In this document: positions 24,680 through 32,417 of the stretch, piece after piece | Layout: every line of letters starts with the position of its first letter | Numbering within the stretch: the stretch's first letter is position 1 | Assembly: GCA_049323615.1 (NCBI GenBank) | Contig: JBMOPD010000026.1 | Span: 6,904-70,903 of the forward strand | DNA from: JBMOPD01 sp049323615 | GTDB taxonomy: Bacteria; Bacillota; Desulfotomaculia; Desulfotomaculales; Desulfocucumaceae | Direction: 5' to 3' | DNA length: 64,000 bases | The notes under the pieces: generated by a model | Told to the model about the DNA's origin: nothing | Database searches by the model: none | Seen by the model: only the letters and a program-made list of their open reading frames with translations | Program-made: the position numbers and the translations under genes

Positions 24680-25213
24680 TTAGTACTCTATTCCCTCACG
24701 GGCTTCCACTCCCTGGTAAAAGGGGTGTTTAACCGGGCTTACTTCAGTTACCAGGTCGGCTGCCTCAATTATTTTTTGGTGGGCGTACCTGCCCGTGAAT
24801 ACCAGCTCCACATGGGGGGGCCTGTTTTCAATCAGGGCCATTGCCTGGCCCAGCTTGATCAGGTTGTAGTCAAGGGCGACGTTGATCTCGTCCAGTATAA
24901 CCAGGTCGTATTCACCTCCGGTAACCACCTCCATGGCCCGGGCCAGTCCTTTTTGGGCCAGCTTGATATCCTCCGGTGAGGGATTTTCCCTGTTCACAAA
25001 GCTTTCCAGGCCGTACTGCTCAATAGTCAGGTTGGGCAGGTATTTTTGTGCGGTGACCAGTTCCCCGTAGTTCCCGGCGCCCTTCATGAACTGGATGACG
25101 ATTACCTTGTGCCCGTGTCCTACCGCCCTGATGGCGAGTCCCAGTGAGGCTGTGGTCTTTCCCTTGCCGTTGCCGGTGTATACCTGCAGGCAGCCTCTGC
25201 GCACTTGTTCCAT
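24680..25213 (-). CDS. cobO: Corrinoid adenosyltransferase CobO/BtuR
   Basis: Transfers the adenosyl group of ATP to cob(I)alamin and so makes the mutase cofactor. The P-loop GNGKGKTT (14-21) and LDEINVALDYNL are typical. About 177 residues. The start is ATG 25213, since GGGGAGG stands 6 bases ahead of it on the minus strand; the frame upstream to 25273 is probably not translated. It lies between acyl-CoA dehydrogenase and the mutase, so the cofactor supply is cotranscribed with its user. Confidence 0.94.
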   Translation of the reverse strand: MEQVRRGCLQVYTGNGKGKTTASLGLAIRAVGHGHKVIVIQFMKGAGNYGELVTAQKYLPNLTIEQYGLESFVNRENPSPEDIKLAQKGLARAMEVVTGGEYDLVILDEINVALDYNLIKLGQAMALIENRPPHVELVFTGRYAHQKIIEAADLVTEVSPVKHPFYQGVEAREGIEY

Positions 25214-25269
25214 ATAAACCTCCCCTGGAATACTACGGATAATTTGTTTCAAACCTGCCGCTGGGCGGC

Positions 25270-26415
25270 TCATTCCCTCATCAGGTTTTTAACGATGACC
25301 ATGCGCTGGATCTGGTTGGTCCCCTCGTAAATCTGGGTTATCTTGGCGTCCCTCATCATCCTCTCCACTGAGTACTCCTTGCAATAACCGTAGCCCCCCA
25401 GTATCTGAACGGCGTTGGTGGTAACCATCATGGCGGTGTCGGTGGCGTACATCTTGGCCATGGATGCTTCCTTGGAGAGGGGAAGACCCATGTCTTTCAT
25501 CCTGGCTGCGCGGTATACCAGCATCCTGGCCGCGTCTATCTGGGTGGCCATGTCGGCCAGCATAAATCCCACGGCCTGGTGTTCAATGATCGGCTTGCCA
25601 AACTGCACCCTCTGCCTGGCGTACTCCAGCGCCACATCGTAGGCGCCCTGGGCTATGCCCAGGCCCTGGGCGCCGATGCCTATACGGCCCCCGTCCAGCA
25701 GGGCCATGGCCACCCTGAAGCCGTCCCCCTCCACCCCGAGCAGGTTTTCCCTGGGGACCCGGGCGTTGTCAAATATCAGTTCGGTGGTATGGTCCCCGTG
25801 CAGGCCCATCTTTTCTTCCCGCTTGCCGATGAAGAATCCCGGGGTGTCCTTATCAACTATAAGGCAGGTAATTCCCTGGTAGCCCCTGCTGCCGGGCACG
25901 GTGCGCACAAAAGTGATGTAGACCCCCGCCGCTCCCCCGTTGCTTATAAAAATCTTGCTTCCGTTAACGATATAATAGTCTCCCTCGAGCCTGGCGGTGG
26001 TGGTTAAATTGGACGGGTCGGACCCGGCGCCGGGCTCGGTGAGGGCAAAGGCGCCGATGATTTCACCGCTGGCCAGGCGGGGCAGGTATTTTTTCTTCTG
26101 GATCTCTGTTCCGAAATACAGTATCGGGAAGGTGCCCACCGAGGTGTGCACGGCCAGGATAACGCCCGTGGAAGCGCAGGCCCTGGATATTTCCTCTACG
26201 GTGATGATGTAGGATAAATAGTCGCACCCGGCGCCGCCCCATTCCTCGGGGATGGGCACTCCCATCAGCCCCAGCTCGGCCATCTTCTTAATGTTTTCCC
26301 ACGGGTATTCATGCGTTTTGTCGTAGTATGCCGCCCGGGGCGCGATCTCGTTTTGGGCCAGCTTGCGGACCATGTCCCGCATCATTTTTTGTTCTTCAGT
26401 AAGGTGAAGAGGCAT
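25270..26415 (-). CDS. Acyl-CoA dehydrogenase
   Basis: An FAD enzyme that introduces the first double bond in acyl-CoA and passes electrons to ETF. It has 381 residues with FALTEPGAGSDPSN, the C-terminal ILGGYGYCKEYSVERMMRDAKI and the catalytic glutamate in QIYEGTNQIQ. Chain length cannot be told from sequence; short-chain (butyryl-type) is most likely from size and the clostridial-like C-terminus. It is the second gene of a thiolase-acd-cobO-mutase operon. A close paralogue is at 47598-48737. Confidence 0.94.
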   Translation of the reverse strand: MPLHLTEEQKMMRDMVRKLAQNEIAPRAAYYDKTHEYPWENIKKMAELGLMGVPIPEEWGGAGCDYLSYIITVEEISRACASTGVILAVHTSVGTFPILYFGTEIQKKKYLPRLASGEIIGAFALTEPGAGSDPSNLTTTARLEGDYYIVNGSKIFISNGGAAGVYITFVRTVPGSRGYQGITCLIVDKDTPGFFIGKREEKMGLHGDHTTELIFDNARVPRENLLGVEGDGFRVAMALLDGGRIGIGAQGLGIAQGAYDVALEYARQRVQFGKPIIEHQAVGFMLADMATQIDAARMLVYRAARMKDMGLPLSKEASMAKMYATDTAMMVTTNAVQILGGYGYCKEYSVERMMRDAKITQIYEGTNQIQRMVIVKNLMRE

Positions 26416-26445
26416 GAATTTCCTCCTTATACTGTATTTCTTTGG

Positions 26446-26487
26446 GGTTCAGAAGACAGAATTCAGAACCCGGAATTCAGAATAAAA
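26446..26487. repeat. Heptamer array, GGTTCAG/AATTCAG family, left arm
   Basis: Units GGTTCAG, AAGACAG, AATTCAG, AACCCGG, AATTCAG, AATAAAA have period 7. Together with 26524-26558 it forms an imperfect inverted pair between thiolase and acd. Confidence 0.8.
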
Positions 26488-26523
26488 CAGTGAAAGCCTG
26501 TATGACCTGAAATTCGGGCTTTC

Positions 26524-26558
26524 TCATTCTGGGTTCTGACTCCTGGATTCTGTATTCT
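26524..26558. repeat. Heptamer array, right arm
   Basis: Units TCATTCT, GGGTTCT, GACTCCT, GGATTCT, GTATTCT have period 7. They are complementary in style to 26446-26487 (for example CAGAACCC with GGGTTCTG). Confidence 0.8.
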
Positions 26559-26568
26559 TACCCATGAG

Positions 26569-27747
26569 TCATTCTACACGGACCATTACCGCATCCCCCT
26601 GGGCGGCTCCGCTGCAGATGGCGGCGATACCTATCCCGCCGCCCCGGCGGCGGAGTTCGTAAATCAGGGTCATGATAATCCTGGCCCCGCTGGCGCCGAT
26701 GGGGTGGCCGAAAGCCACCGCGCCGCCGTTAACGTTGATTTTGTCGTGTTCTATCCCTGCTATCTTGGCACTGACCAGGGTTACCGCGGCAAAGGCCTCG
26801 TTAATTTCATAAAGATCTATCTGTTCGGCGTTCATGTGGGTCATGGAAAGCAGTTTGTTTATGGAAAGCCCGGGTACGGTGGCTATGTAGGAGGCCTCAC
26901 GGGACACCGAAGCGTGCCCGAGGATGGTGGCCAGGGGGCGTATTCCCAGTTCCGCCGCCTTTTCTTCCGACGCCACCAACAGCGCTCCGGCGCCGTCGTT
27001 TACACCCGGCGCGTTTCCCGCCGTAACGGTGTTTTCCGGGTCGAAAACGGGCGGCAGCTTGCTCAGCGCCTCAATGGAGGTGTCGCGGCGGGGGCCTTCA
27101 TCCCTGGACACCCGCAGCGGTTCGCCCTTCTTTTGGGGAATGGCGACAGGCAGTATCTCGTCATCAAGCAGCCCCTTGTCCTGGGCGTTAACGGCCAGGA
27201 CATGACTTCTCAGCGCCCACTGGTCCTGTTCTGCGCGGGAAACTCCGTATTCCCCGGCCACCTTTCCGCCGTGCACCGCCATGTGCTTGTTGTGAAAAGC
27301 GCACCACAGGCCGTCATGGATCATCAGATCGGTAAATTTATCATCACCCATGCGCAGCCCCCACCGGGCCCGCACGAAATAAGGCGCGTTGCTCATGCTC
27401 TCCATGCCGCCGGCAACCACAACCCGGGCATCCCCGGCCCTTATGGCCTGGTCCGCCATGGTTACGCTGCGCAGCCCGGAAGCGCAGACCTTGTTGATGG
27501 TCTCGGAAGGCACTTCCCACGGCAGGCCGGCGCTGACAGTGGCCTGGCGGGAAGGGATCTGCCCGCATCCACCTTGCAGGACCATGCCCATGATGACATT
27601 ATCGATAGCGGTATCTTCAATACCCGCTCTCTTTACGGCCTCCCTGATCACCATTCCGCCGAGGTCGGTGGCCTTAAGGGAAGAAAGCCCTCCCCCCAGC
27701 CTGCCGAAGGGTGTCCTGGCGGCGCTTAGAATAACGGACTTACGCAT
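26569..27747 (-). CDS. Acetyl-CoA C-acetyltransferase (thiolase)
   Basis: A 392-residue thiolase that cleaves or forms beta-ketoacyl-CoA. Active-site C88 (NKVCASGLRSV), the NEAFA motif and GHPIGASG are present. The C-terminal motif usually read CxGGGxG is CSGAAQG here, which is unusual, though the cysteine is kept. It is the first gene of the reverse operon and has a possible promoter and palindrome just upstream (27863-27897). A degradative or biosynthetic direction cannot be told. A second thiolase at 52147-53328 has the normal motif. Confidence 0.92.
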   Translation of the reverse strand: MRKSVILSAARTPFGRLGGGLSSLKATDLGGMVIREAVKRAGIEDTAIDNVIMGMVLQGGCGQIPSRQATVSAGLPWEVPSETINKVCASGLRSVTMADQAIRAGDARVVVAGGMESMSNAPYFVRARWGLRMGDDKFTDLMIHDGLWCAFHNKHMAVHGGKVAGEYGVSRAEQDQWALRSHVLAVNAQDKGLLDDEILPVAIPQKKGEPLRVSRDEGPRRDTSIEALSKLPPVFDPENTVTAGNAPGVNDGAGALLVASEEKAAELGIRPLATILGHASVSREASYIATVPGLSINKLLSMTHMNAEQIDLYEINEAFAAVTLVSAKIAGIEHDKINVNGGAVAFGHPIGASGARIIMTLIYELRRRGGGIGIAAICSGAAQGDAVMVRVE

Positions 27748-27862
27748 GAAGCCTCCTCCCCTGTCAAGTTATTAGCTTATCAATCAACTGTTTCTGCAAT
27801 ATTCGTACCAAAGAAAATACCTGCCCGGGGATAGCGTCCGGGGGTGTTTGCGCTTTTTAATC

Positions 27863-27897
27863 TGTTTATTAAAATAAACACATAAAAAAACTGTCAA
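27863..27897 (-). promoter_or_regulatory. Candidate promoter with palindromic operator
   Basis: On the minus strand TTGACA (27897-27892) is followed after 17 bases by TTTTAA. The perfect palindrome TGTTTAT-TAAA-ATAAACA (27863-27880) overlaps this -10 region. It could be the regulated promoter of the thiolase-to-mutase operon. Confidence 0.45.
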
Positions 27898-27939
27898 CTA
27901 TAATGTACAAAGTAGTAAGCATGCGAAAAAGGCGGGTAA

Positions 27940-28140
27940 CTACCTGGGAAACTTCCGGTTCCAGAGAAAATATACGATCAGGCCAACCCCGAAAAACCAC
28001 CCGGCAAATAATCCCCAGGCCAGTGTTTCACTCCAGGGCCTGCCCCTCCTCCGGCAGTCTAACATTACCCACAGGCCGGACGAAATCATTATAATCAGTA
28101 TGATTGTGTACACAAAGCTGCCTAATATTTCACGGGACAA
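27940..28140 (-). CDS. Small membrane protein, PLDc_N-like
   Basis: A protein of about 66 residues with two hydrophobic segments. VMLDCRRRGRPWSETLAWGL and VGLIVYFLWNRKF resemble the 'phospholipase D nuclease N-terminal' (PLDc_N) transmembrane hairpin found in many small Gram-positive proteins. The start is set at TTG 28140 because GGAGTGA precedes it by 7 bases. An upstream ATG at 28200 would add 20 residues and has no ribosome binding site. The function is unknown. Confidence 0.6.
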   Translation of the reverse strand: MSREILGSFVYTIILIIMISSGLWVMLDCRRRGRPWSETLAWGLFAGWFFGVGLIVYFLWNRKFPR

Positions 28141-28227
28141 GCCGGCGTCACTCCGTTTCAACGTCAGGAATCTACCCGGCCAATATTCTACCATAATCAT
28201 CTAAGAACTGTAAGCCTCAATAGAAAA

Positions 28228-29445
28228 CTACCGCGGGCGGCCGCTGATCAGGTTTATGAGTTTCAGCCAGTTCCGCAGGTACACCGGCAGGATGTAATTA
28301 AGGCGCACGTGCTCCCGCCCCTTGGCCCCCAAACGCCTGCCCAGCTCAGGGTTGGCCAGCAGGCGGTCCACCTGATCGGCGGTTTCTTCCACCGTTTTGG
28401 CCGACAGCCCGGTTTTCTCGTCCAGCACCTGGTGGGCCAGGCCTCCGGTGGGTGTGGCCACCACCGGCTTGCCCTTCCACAGGGCCTCGGTGGCGGTCAG
28501 GCCGAATCCCTCGCGGAGGGACTTTTGCACCACCACGTCGGCCCGCCGCTGCAGGGCGTTTATTTCCAGGTTGGCGTCAGGGGGCAGCGCCAGGATGATT
28601 ATGTCCGGGTCATTGTCCGCCGCTGATCGCACATCATCAAGGACGGCCGCCCCTTCGGGGTCGTCGTCGGCGCCGCCGCCGGCCAGGATCAGCCGGCATT
28701 CCCTGTTTTTCCTGACCAGCTTGAAAGCCTGGATCAGGCCGACGGGATCCTTCAGACGGTCGAAGCGGGATACCTGCAGGATTACCGGCGGGCCCTCCGG
28801 GTCTATTCCCAGTTTCTCCAACACAGTGTGGTATTCCTCCGGGGACACATCCCTGTTTTTATCGGACAGGGGAGCGATGGCCGGCGGCATAAAGTACTGG
28901 AGAACCGGCAGGTTCCGGGCATACTCCGGCAGGTGAAAAACCGCCACATCGCAGGCTGAAGCCATGGGCGCCAGAAAATACCAAACCGCCGGAACGGCAT
29001 AGCGCGGGTCGATGTGGCAGTACCACAGCCAGCGGCCGCCGGACTCCCTGCGAAAGGCGGTCAGCCCCAGCGGCTGCTGGTCGTGGATGATCACCAGGTC
29101 GTTGTCCGCCGCCACCAGCTGCTGGTTTTTCCGGGCCGTGGCCAGGTAGCTTTCCATCATTCCGCCGGTGATGTTGACCGGCTGGCCGTGCAGCCCGTTG
29201 TGGAACTGCTTGGTGGCGTTGAAAAAGTCCGGGTCCCCTTCCAGCACCGACCACCTGACCTGCAGTCCCGCTTCCTGCATCAGGGGCACCAGCGAGTGCA
29301 GTATCTCGGCCACACCGCCGCCCAGCTTGGTGGAGTTGATATGCAAAACGCTGTAACCCTCTAATTTTTCTCCCAGTTCCCTGATTTCTCCTATAACCGC
29401 GCTTCCAGCCACATTCTCGTAATCTTTCAGCCCGAAGACAGGCAT
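28228..29445 (-). CDS. treT: Trehalose synthase TreT (GT4 glycosyltransferase)
   Basis: A 405-residue retaining GT4 glycosyltransferase resembling TreT, which joins NDP-glucose and glucose to trehalose (reversibly in some archaea). STKLGGGVAEILHSLVPLM, the WYCHIDPRY loop and the C-terminal donor-site motif REGFGLTATEALWKGKPVVATPTGGL are present. It ends a reverse-strand operon whose earlier genes make trehalose from maltodextrin by another route. Other GT4 functions (glucosylglycerate or sucrose-type) are possible, but the N-terminus favours TreT. Confidence 0.88.
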   Translation of the reverse strand: MPVFGLKDYENVAGSAVIGEIRELGEKLEGYSVLHINSTKLGGGVAEILHSLVPLMQEAGLQVRWSVLEGDPDFFNATKQFHNGLHGQPVNITGGMMESYLATARKNQQLVAADNDLVIIHDQQPLGLTAFRRESGGRWLWYCHIDPRYAVPAVWYFLAPMASACDVAVFHLPEYARNLPVLQYFMPPAIAPLSDKNRDVSPEEYHTVLEKLGIDPEGPPVILQVSRFDRLKDPVGLIQAFKLVRKNRECRLILAGGGADDDPEGAAVLDDVRSAADNDPDIIILALPPDANLEINALQRRADVVVQKSLREGFGLTATEALWKGKPVVATPTGGLAHQVLDEKTGLSAKTVEETADQVDRLLANPELGRRLGAKGREHVRLNYILPVYLRNWLKLINLISGRPR

Positions 29446-29551
29446 TAGTTGGTCTCTCCTTTCCTGTAGTGAAAGTTGCTGAGGTAGTGATTTAGCTTAT
29501 TCTCTATGTGCCATGCCGTGATCCCAATACTGCAGGTGTTACAAAACCCGC

Positions 29552-32416
29552 TTACTCTGACGTCAGCAGAGCGACGGGAAAGCTGCGGAACAGGCCGGCC
29601 GGCGGCAGAACGTTTTCTCCGGCTGCCCCGTTGACTTTCAGAACCTCCCCGGTGAATATGTTCAGCCAGCGGCCCGGCGACTGTTCAGGCAGAATAAGGA
29701 CACTGTCTCCCCAGGCCGCCTCTCCCGGCAGGAAGCCGGTTTCCGGCAGTTCATCCACAGAACGGGCTGGCCGGTTGGACATCTGGAGCCTGGCCAGGAG
29801 GCGGGACACGGCAGTCAGGACCCAGCGGCTATTAAGCCTCCGGGCAAAGGCGCAGGTGTGTTCATGCCCGGGCCCGGTGGCCGCCAGGGGGATATATTCC
29901 CCGGTGGTGAACAGGTCCCGGTGATCCCGGCGGAAGTTGAGGGCCTTATAGATAAGATAAAGTTTTATCCGGCCGTCCGGCCAGCAGGAGAGCAGTGTTT
30001 GGGCCAGGTTAAGCCGGCCGCCGGCTTCCTCTTCCTTAAGCTCTGCCAGGAGCCGGGACCGGGTCTTAAAATCAACCGGCTGCCGGTTGTCCGGGTCCAC
30101 CAGGCTTAAATTCCACAGCTCGGTTCCCTGGTAAAAGTCGGGTACCCCCGGGGAGGCAATCTTGAGCAGCGCCTGCCCCAGCGAGTTTAGCGCCCCGTAG
30201 TAGGCGGTGACTTTCTGGAACCCGGTGAAATCCTGTAAAAATAGATTCCCGTCCCTGGGCTCCAGAATGGATGTGACGAACTTTTCCAGGGATCTTTCGT
30301 ATTCGGTGTCGGGGCAAAGCCAGCTGGTGTGGATTTTGGCCTCCCGGGCCGCCTTAACCAGGTAGGCCCGGATCCGGTCCCCGAAATCGGCCATATCTTC
30401 TTCTTGCAGCGGCCAGGCCCCCACCAGCGTCTGGTAAACAAGCAGTTCAGTGTTTCCGTCCGGCACCGGCCGGCCATTTAAAAGGGGCTTTTGGGAAGCG
30501 TTCCACTGCCGCCAGCGCTCCACCCGCCGCGCCCATGCGGCGGGGATTTCAGACAGCACGTTGATCCTGGCGCGGACATCCTCGCTCCGCTTGGTGTCGT
30601 GGGTGGAGGTGGCGTTGATGGTGCAGGGCCAGCGGTCCATCCTGGCCGTGTTGCGGCGGTGGAACTCCTCCACCGGTATGCCCGCGGTCCCCGGGTGGCC
30701 GCCCACCTCGTTGAGGGAGACCAGCCGGTTATACACATAAAGGGCGGTATCCTCGCAGCCCTTGGCCATAACCGGTCCGGTAAACTGCTGCCAGCGCATG
30801 GTAAAGTGCAGCCGGGCCGTCCGCTGGTCCGGGGACAGGTAATCCGGAAATTCCAGCAGCAGTACCCGCCTCAGGAACCCGCAGGCCGGGCCGGCAGAAG
30901 GATTTCCCTGCACGGCCCCGGCGGCCGCCCGCTCGATGTAAAAACGGTCCCGTGCGGCCACGTTAAAGTCTTTTATATAGGTGCGGTAGACACCGAGGCG
31001 GGCTGTTATTTCCACCAGGGCCTGTTCCAGTTCGGCCAGGGTGAGGTCGCGGCCCCAGCGGTCCTCTTCCGCCAGGCGGCCCAGCCGGCGCGCCAGGGTG
31101 CGCACCTCGCCGGCGAACAGTTCGGTCATTACCCGTTTTTTTTGGGTATACACCACCGTCTCAAAGTCCTCCCCGGACCCGGTGACCCCGGTATAAAGCC
31201 GGTCCAGCTCCGCTGCCCCGCGCCGGTCCACGAAGATACCGTTCAGCGTATTGAGGAAATCGTAGCCCGTTGTACCGCAAACCGGCCAGCCGGAGGGCAG
31301 ATCCTCGTCATCGCCCAGTATTTTTTCGGCCACCACGTAAAAGCCGGGACGGTCTCCCCGGCCGGACAGGCGGTCCTGAAGGCGGGCCAGGTAGGAACAT
31401 GGGTCGTGCAGGCCGTCAATGTGATCGATCCTGAGGCCGGTGACCTGTCCGGACCGGGCCAGGCTCAAAATCAAGGAGTGCGTGGCCTCAAATACTTCTT
31501 CCTCCTCCATCCGGAGAGAAACCAGGCCGCTGACGTCAAAGAAACGCCTGTAGTTGATTTTCTCCCCGGCGGCCCGCCAGAAGGCCAGCCGGTAATACTG
31601 TTCCGACAGTATTCCGTCCAGCCGGTCAAAGCTCTGCGGGTCACCTTTTCTCCCGTTGAGAACCTCAAGTTTATCGTCAGTGAAAGTTTTTACCCCGGGA
31701 TAAGTGCTGTACAGGCGCCAGAAAATTCCCCACGCCCGCCCGAAGGCGGGCGCCAGTTCCTTTTCATCCTTAAGAGCAGACAGTTTTTCCAGCATATTAA
31801 GCAAACCGGCCAGCTGCGGTAAAGCAGGGCACCCGGGAACTCCGGCCAGTTCCCCGGACCAGCCGGCAAGAATCCGGCCTGAGGAGCCGGGGCTCAGCGG
31901 CAGGCGTTGATCAAAGTAGCGGATCCATAAACCGTCTTCCGCTGCTTCGAGGGCCAGTTCCCGGTTTTCCAGCACCTTTCCGTAGGGTTCACCCAGGATG
32001 GGAAGCAGCACCTTGCCGGCCAGCCCCGGCCTGACGGGGTTCCAGTCGATATCGAAGCAGCCGGCGTAAGGCGACCCGGGGCCGTTCCGCAGGACATCCA
32101 GCCACCACGGATTTTCGGTGCTGGCGGCCATGTGGTTGGGCACTATGTCCAGCAAAAGCCCCATCCCGTGTTGCCGCAGGGTTTCCGCCAGGGCCGCGAA
32201 ATCCTCCTCGCCTCCCAGCTCCGGGTTTAGGCGGGTGGGGTCGGTTACGTCGTAGCCGTGGGGACTTCCCCGCCTGGCTTTAAGCAGGGGGGAGGCATAA
32301 AGATCGGTAATACCCAAATCCTGCAGGTATGGTACCAGGGCCCGGGCGTCGGCGAAGCGAAAATGCCGGTTGAACTGGATTCTGTATGTGGCGGCGGGAG
32401 CCCGCGGGCTGAACAT
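29552..32416 (-). CDS. treY: Malto-oligosyltrehalose synthase TreY
   Basis: A GH13 enzyme that turns the reducing end of maltodextrins into a trehalose unit. It has 954 residues from ATG 32416, directly after the stop of the upstream gene and with GGAGGGG 8 bases ahead. The frame upstream of this ATG is only a shadow. Typical motifs: TYRIQFNRHFRF at the start, DIVPNHMA, GLRIDHIDGLHDP (nucleophile Asp), VAEKIL and STHDTKRSEDVRAR. Confidence 0.96.
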   Translation of the reverse strand: MFSPRAPAATYRIQFNRHFRFADARALVPYLQDLGITDLYASPLLKARRGSPHGYDVTDPTRLNPELGGEEDFAALAETLRQHGMGLLLDIVPNHMAASTENPWWLDVLRNGPGSPYAGCFDIDWNPVRPGLAGKVLLPILGEPYGKVLENRELALEAAEDGLWIRYFDQRLPLSPGSSGRILAGWSGELAGVPGCPALPQLAGLLNMLEKLSALKDEKELAPAFGRAWGIFWRLYSTYPGVKTFTDDKLEVLNGRKGDPQSFDRLDGILSEQYYRLAFWRAAGEKINYRRFFDVSGLVSLRMEEEEVFEATHSLILSLARSGQVTGLRIDHIDGLHDPCSYLARLQDRLSGRGDRPGFYVVAEKILGDDEDLPSGWPVCGTTGYDFLNTLNGIFVDRRGAAELDRLYTGVTGSGEDFETVVYTQKKRVMTELFAGEVRTLARRLGRLAEEDRWGRDLTLAELEQALVEITARLGVYRTYIKDFNVAARDRFYIERAAAGAVQGNPSAGPACGFLRRVLLLEFPDYLSPDQRTARLHFTMRWQQFTGPVMAKGCEDTALYVYNRLVSLNEVGGHPGTAGIPVEEFHRRNTARMDRWPCTINATSTHDTKRSEDVRARINVLSEIPAAWARRVERWRQWNASQKPLLNGRPVPDGNTELLVYQTLVGAWPLQEEDMADFGDRIRAYLVKAAREAKIHTSWLCPDTEYERSLEKFVTSILEPRDGNLFLQDFTGFQKVTAYYGALNSLGQALLKIASPGVPDFYQGTELWNLSLVDPDNRQPVDFKTRSRLLAELKEEEAGGRLNLAQTLLSCWPDGRIKLYLIYKALNFRRDHRDLFTTGEYIPLAATGPGHEHTCAFARRLNSRWVLTAVSRLLARLQMSNRPARSVDELPETGFLPGEAAWGDSVLILPEQSPGRWLNIFTGEVLKVNGAAGENVLPPAGLFRSFPVALLTSE

Positions 32417-32417
32417 T

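Noticed and set aside
26704..27729. Long plus-strand frame opposite thiolase
   Set aside because: Antisense shadow without ribosome binding site.
30491..31822. Long plus-strand frame (443 codons) opposite treY
   Set aside because: Shadow of treY; composition is not protein-like.
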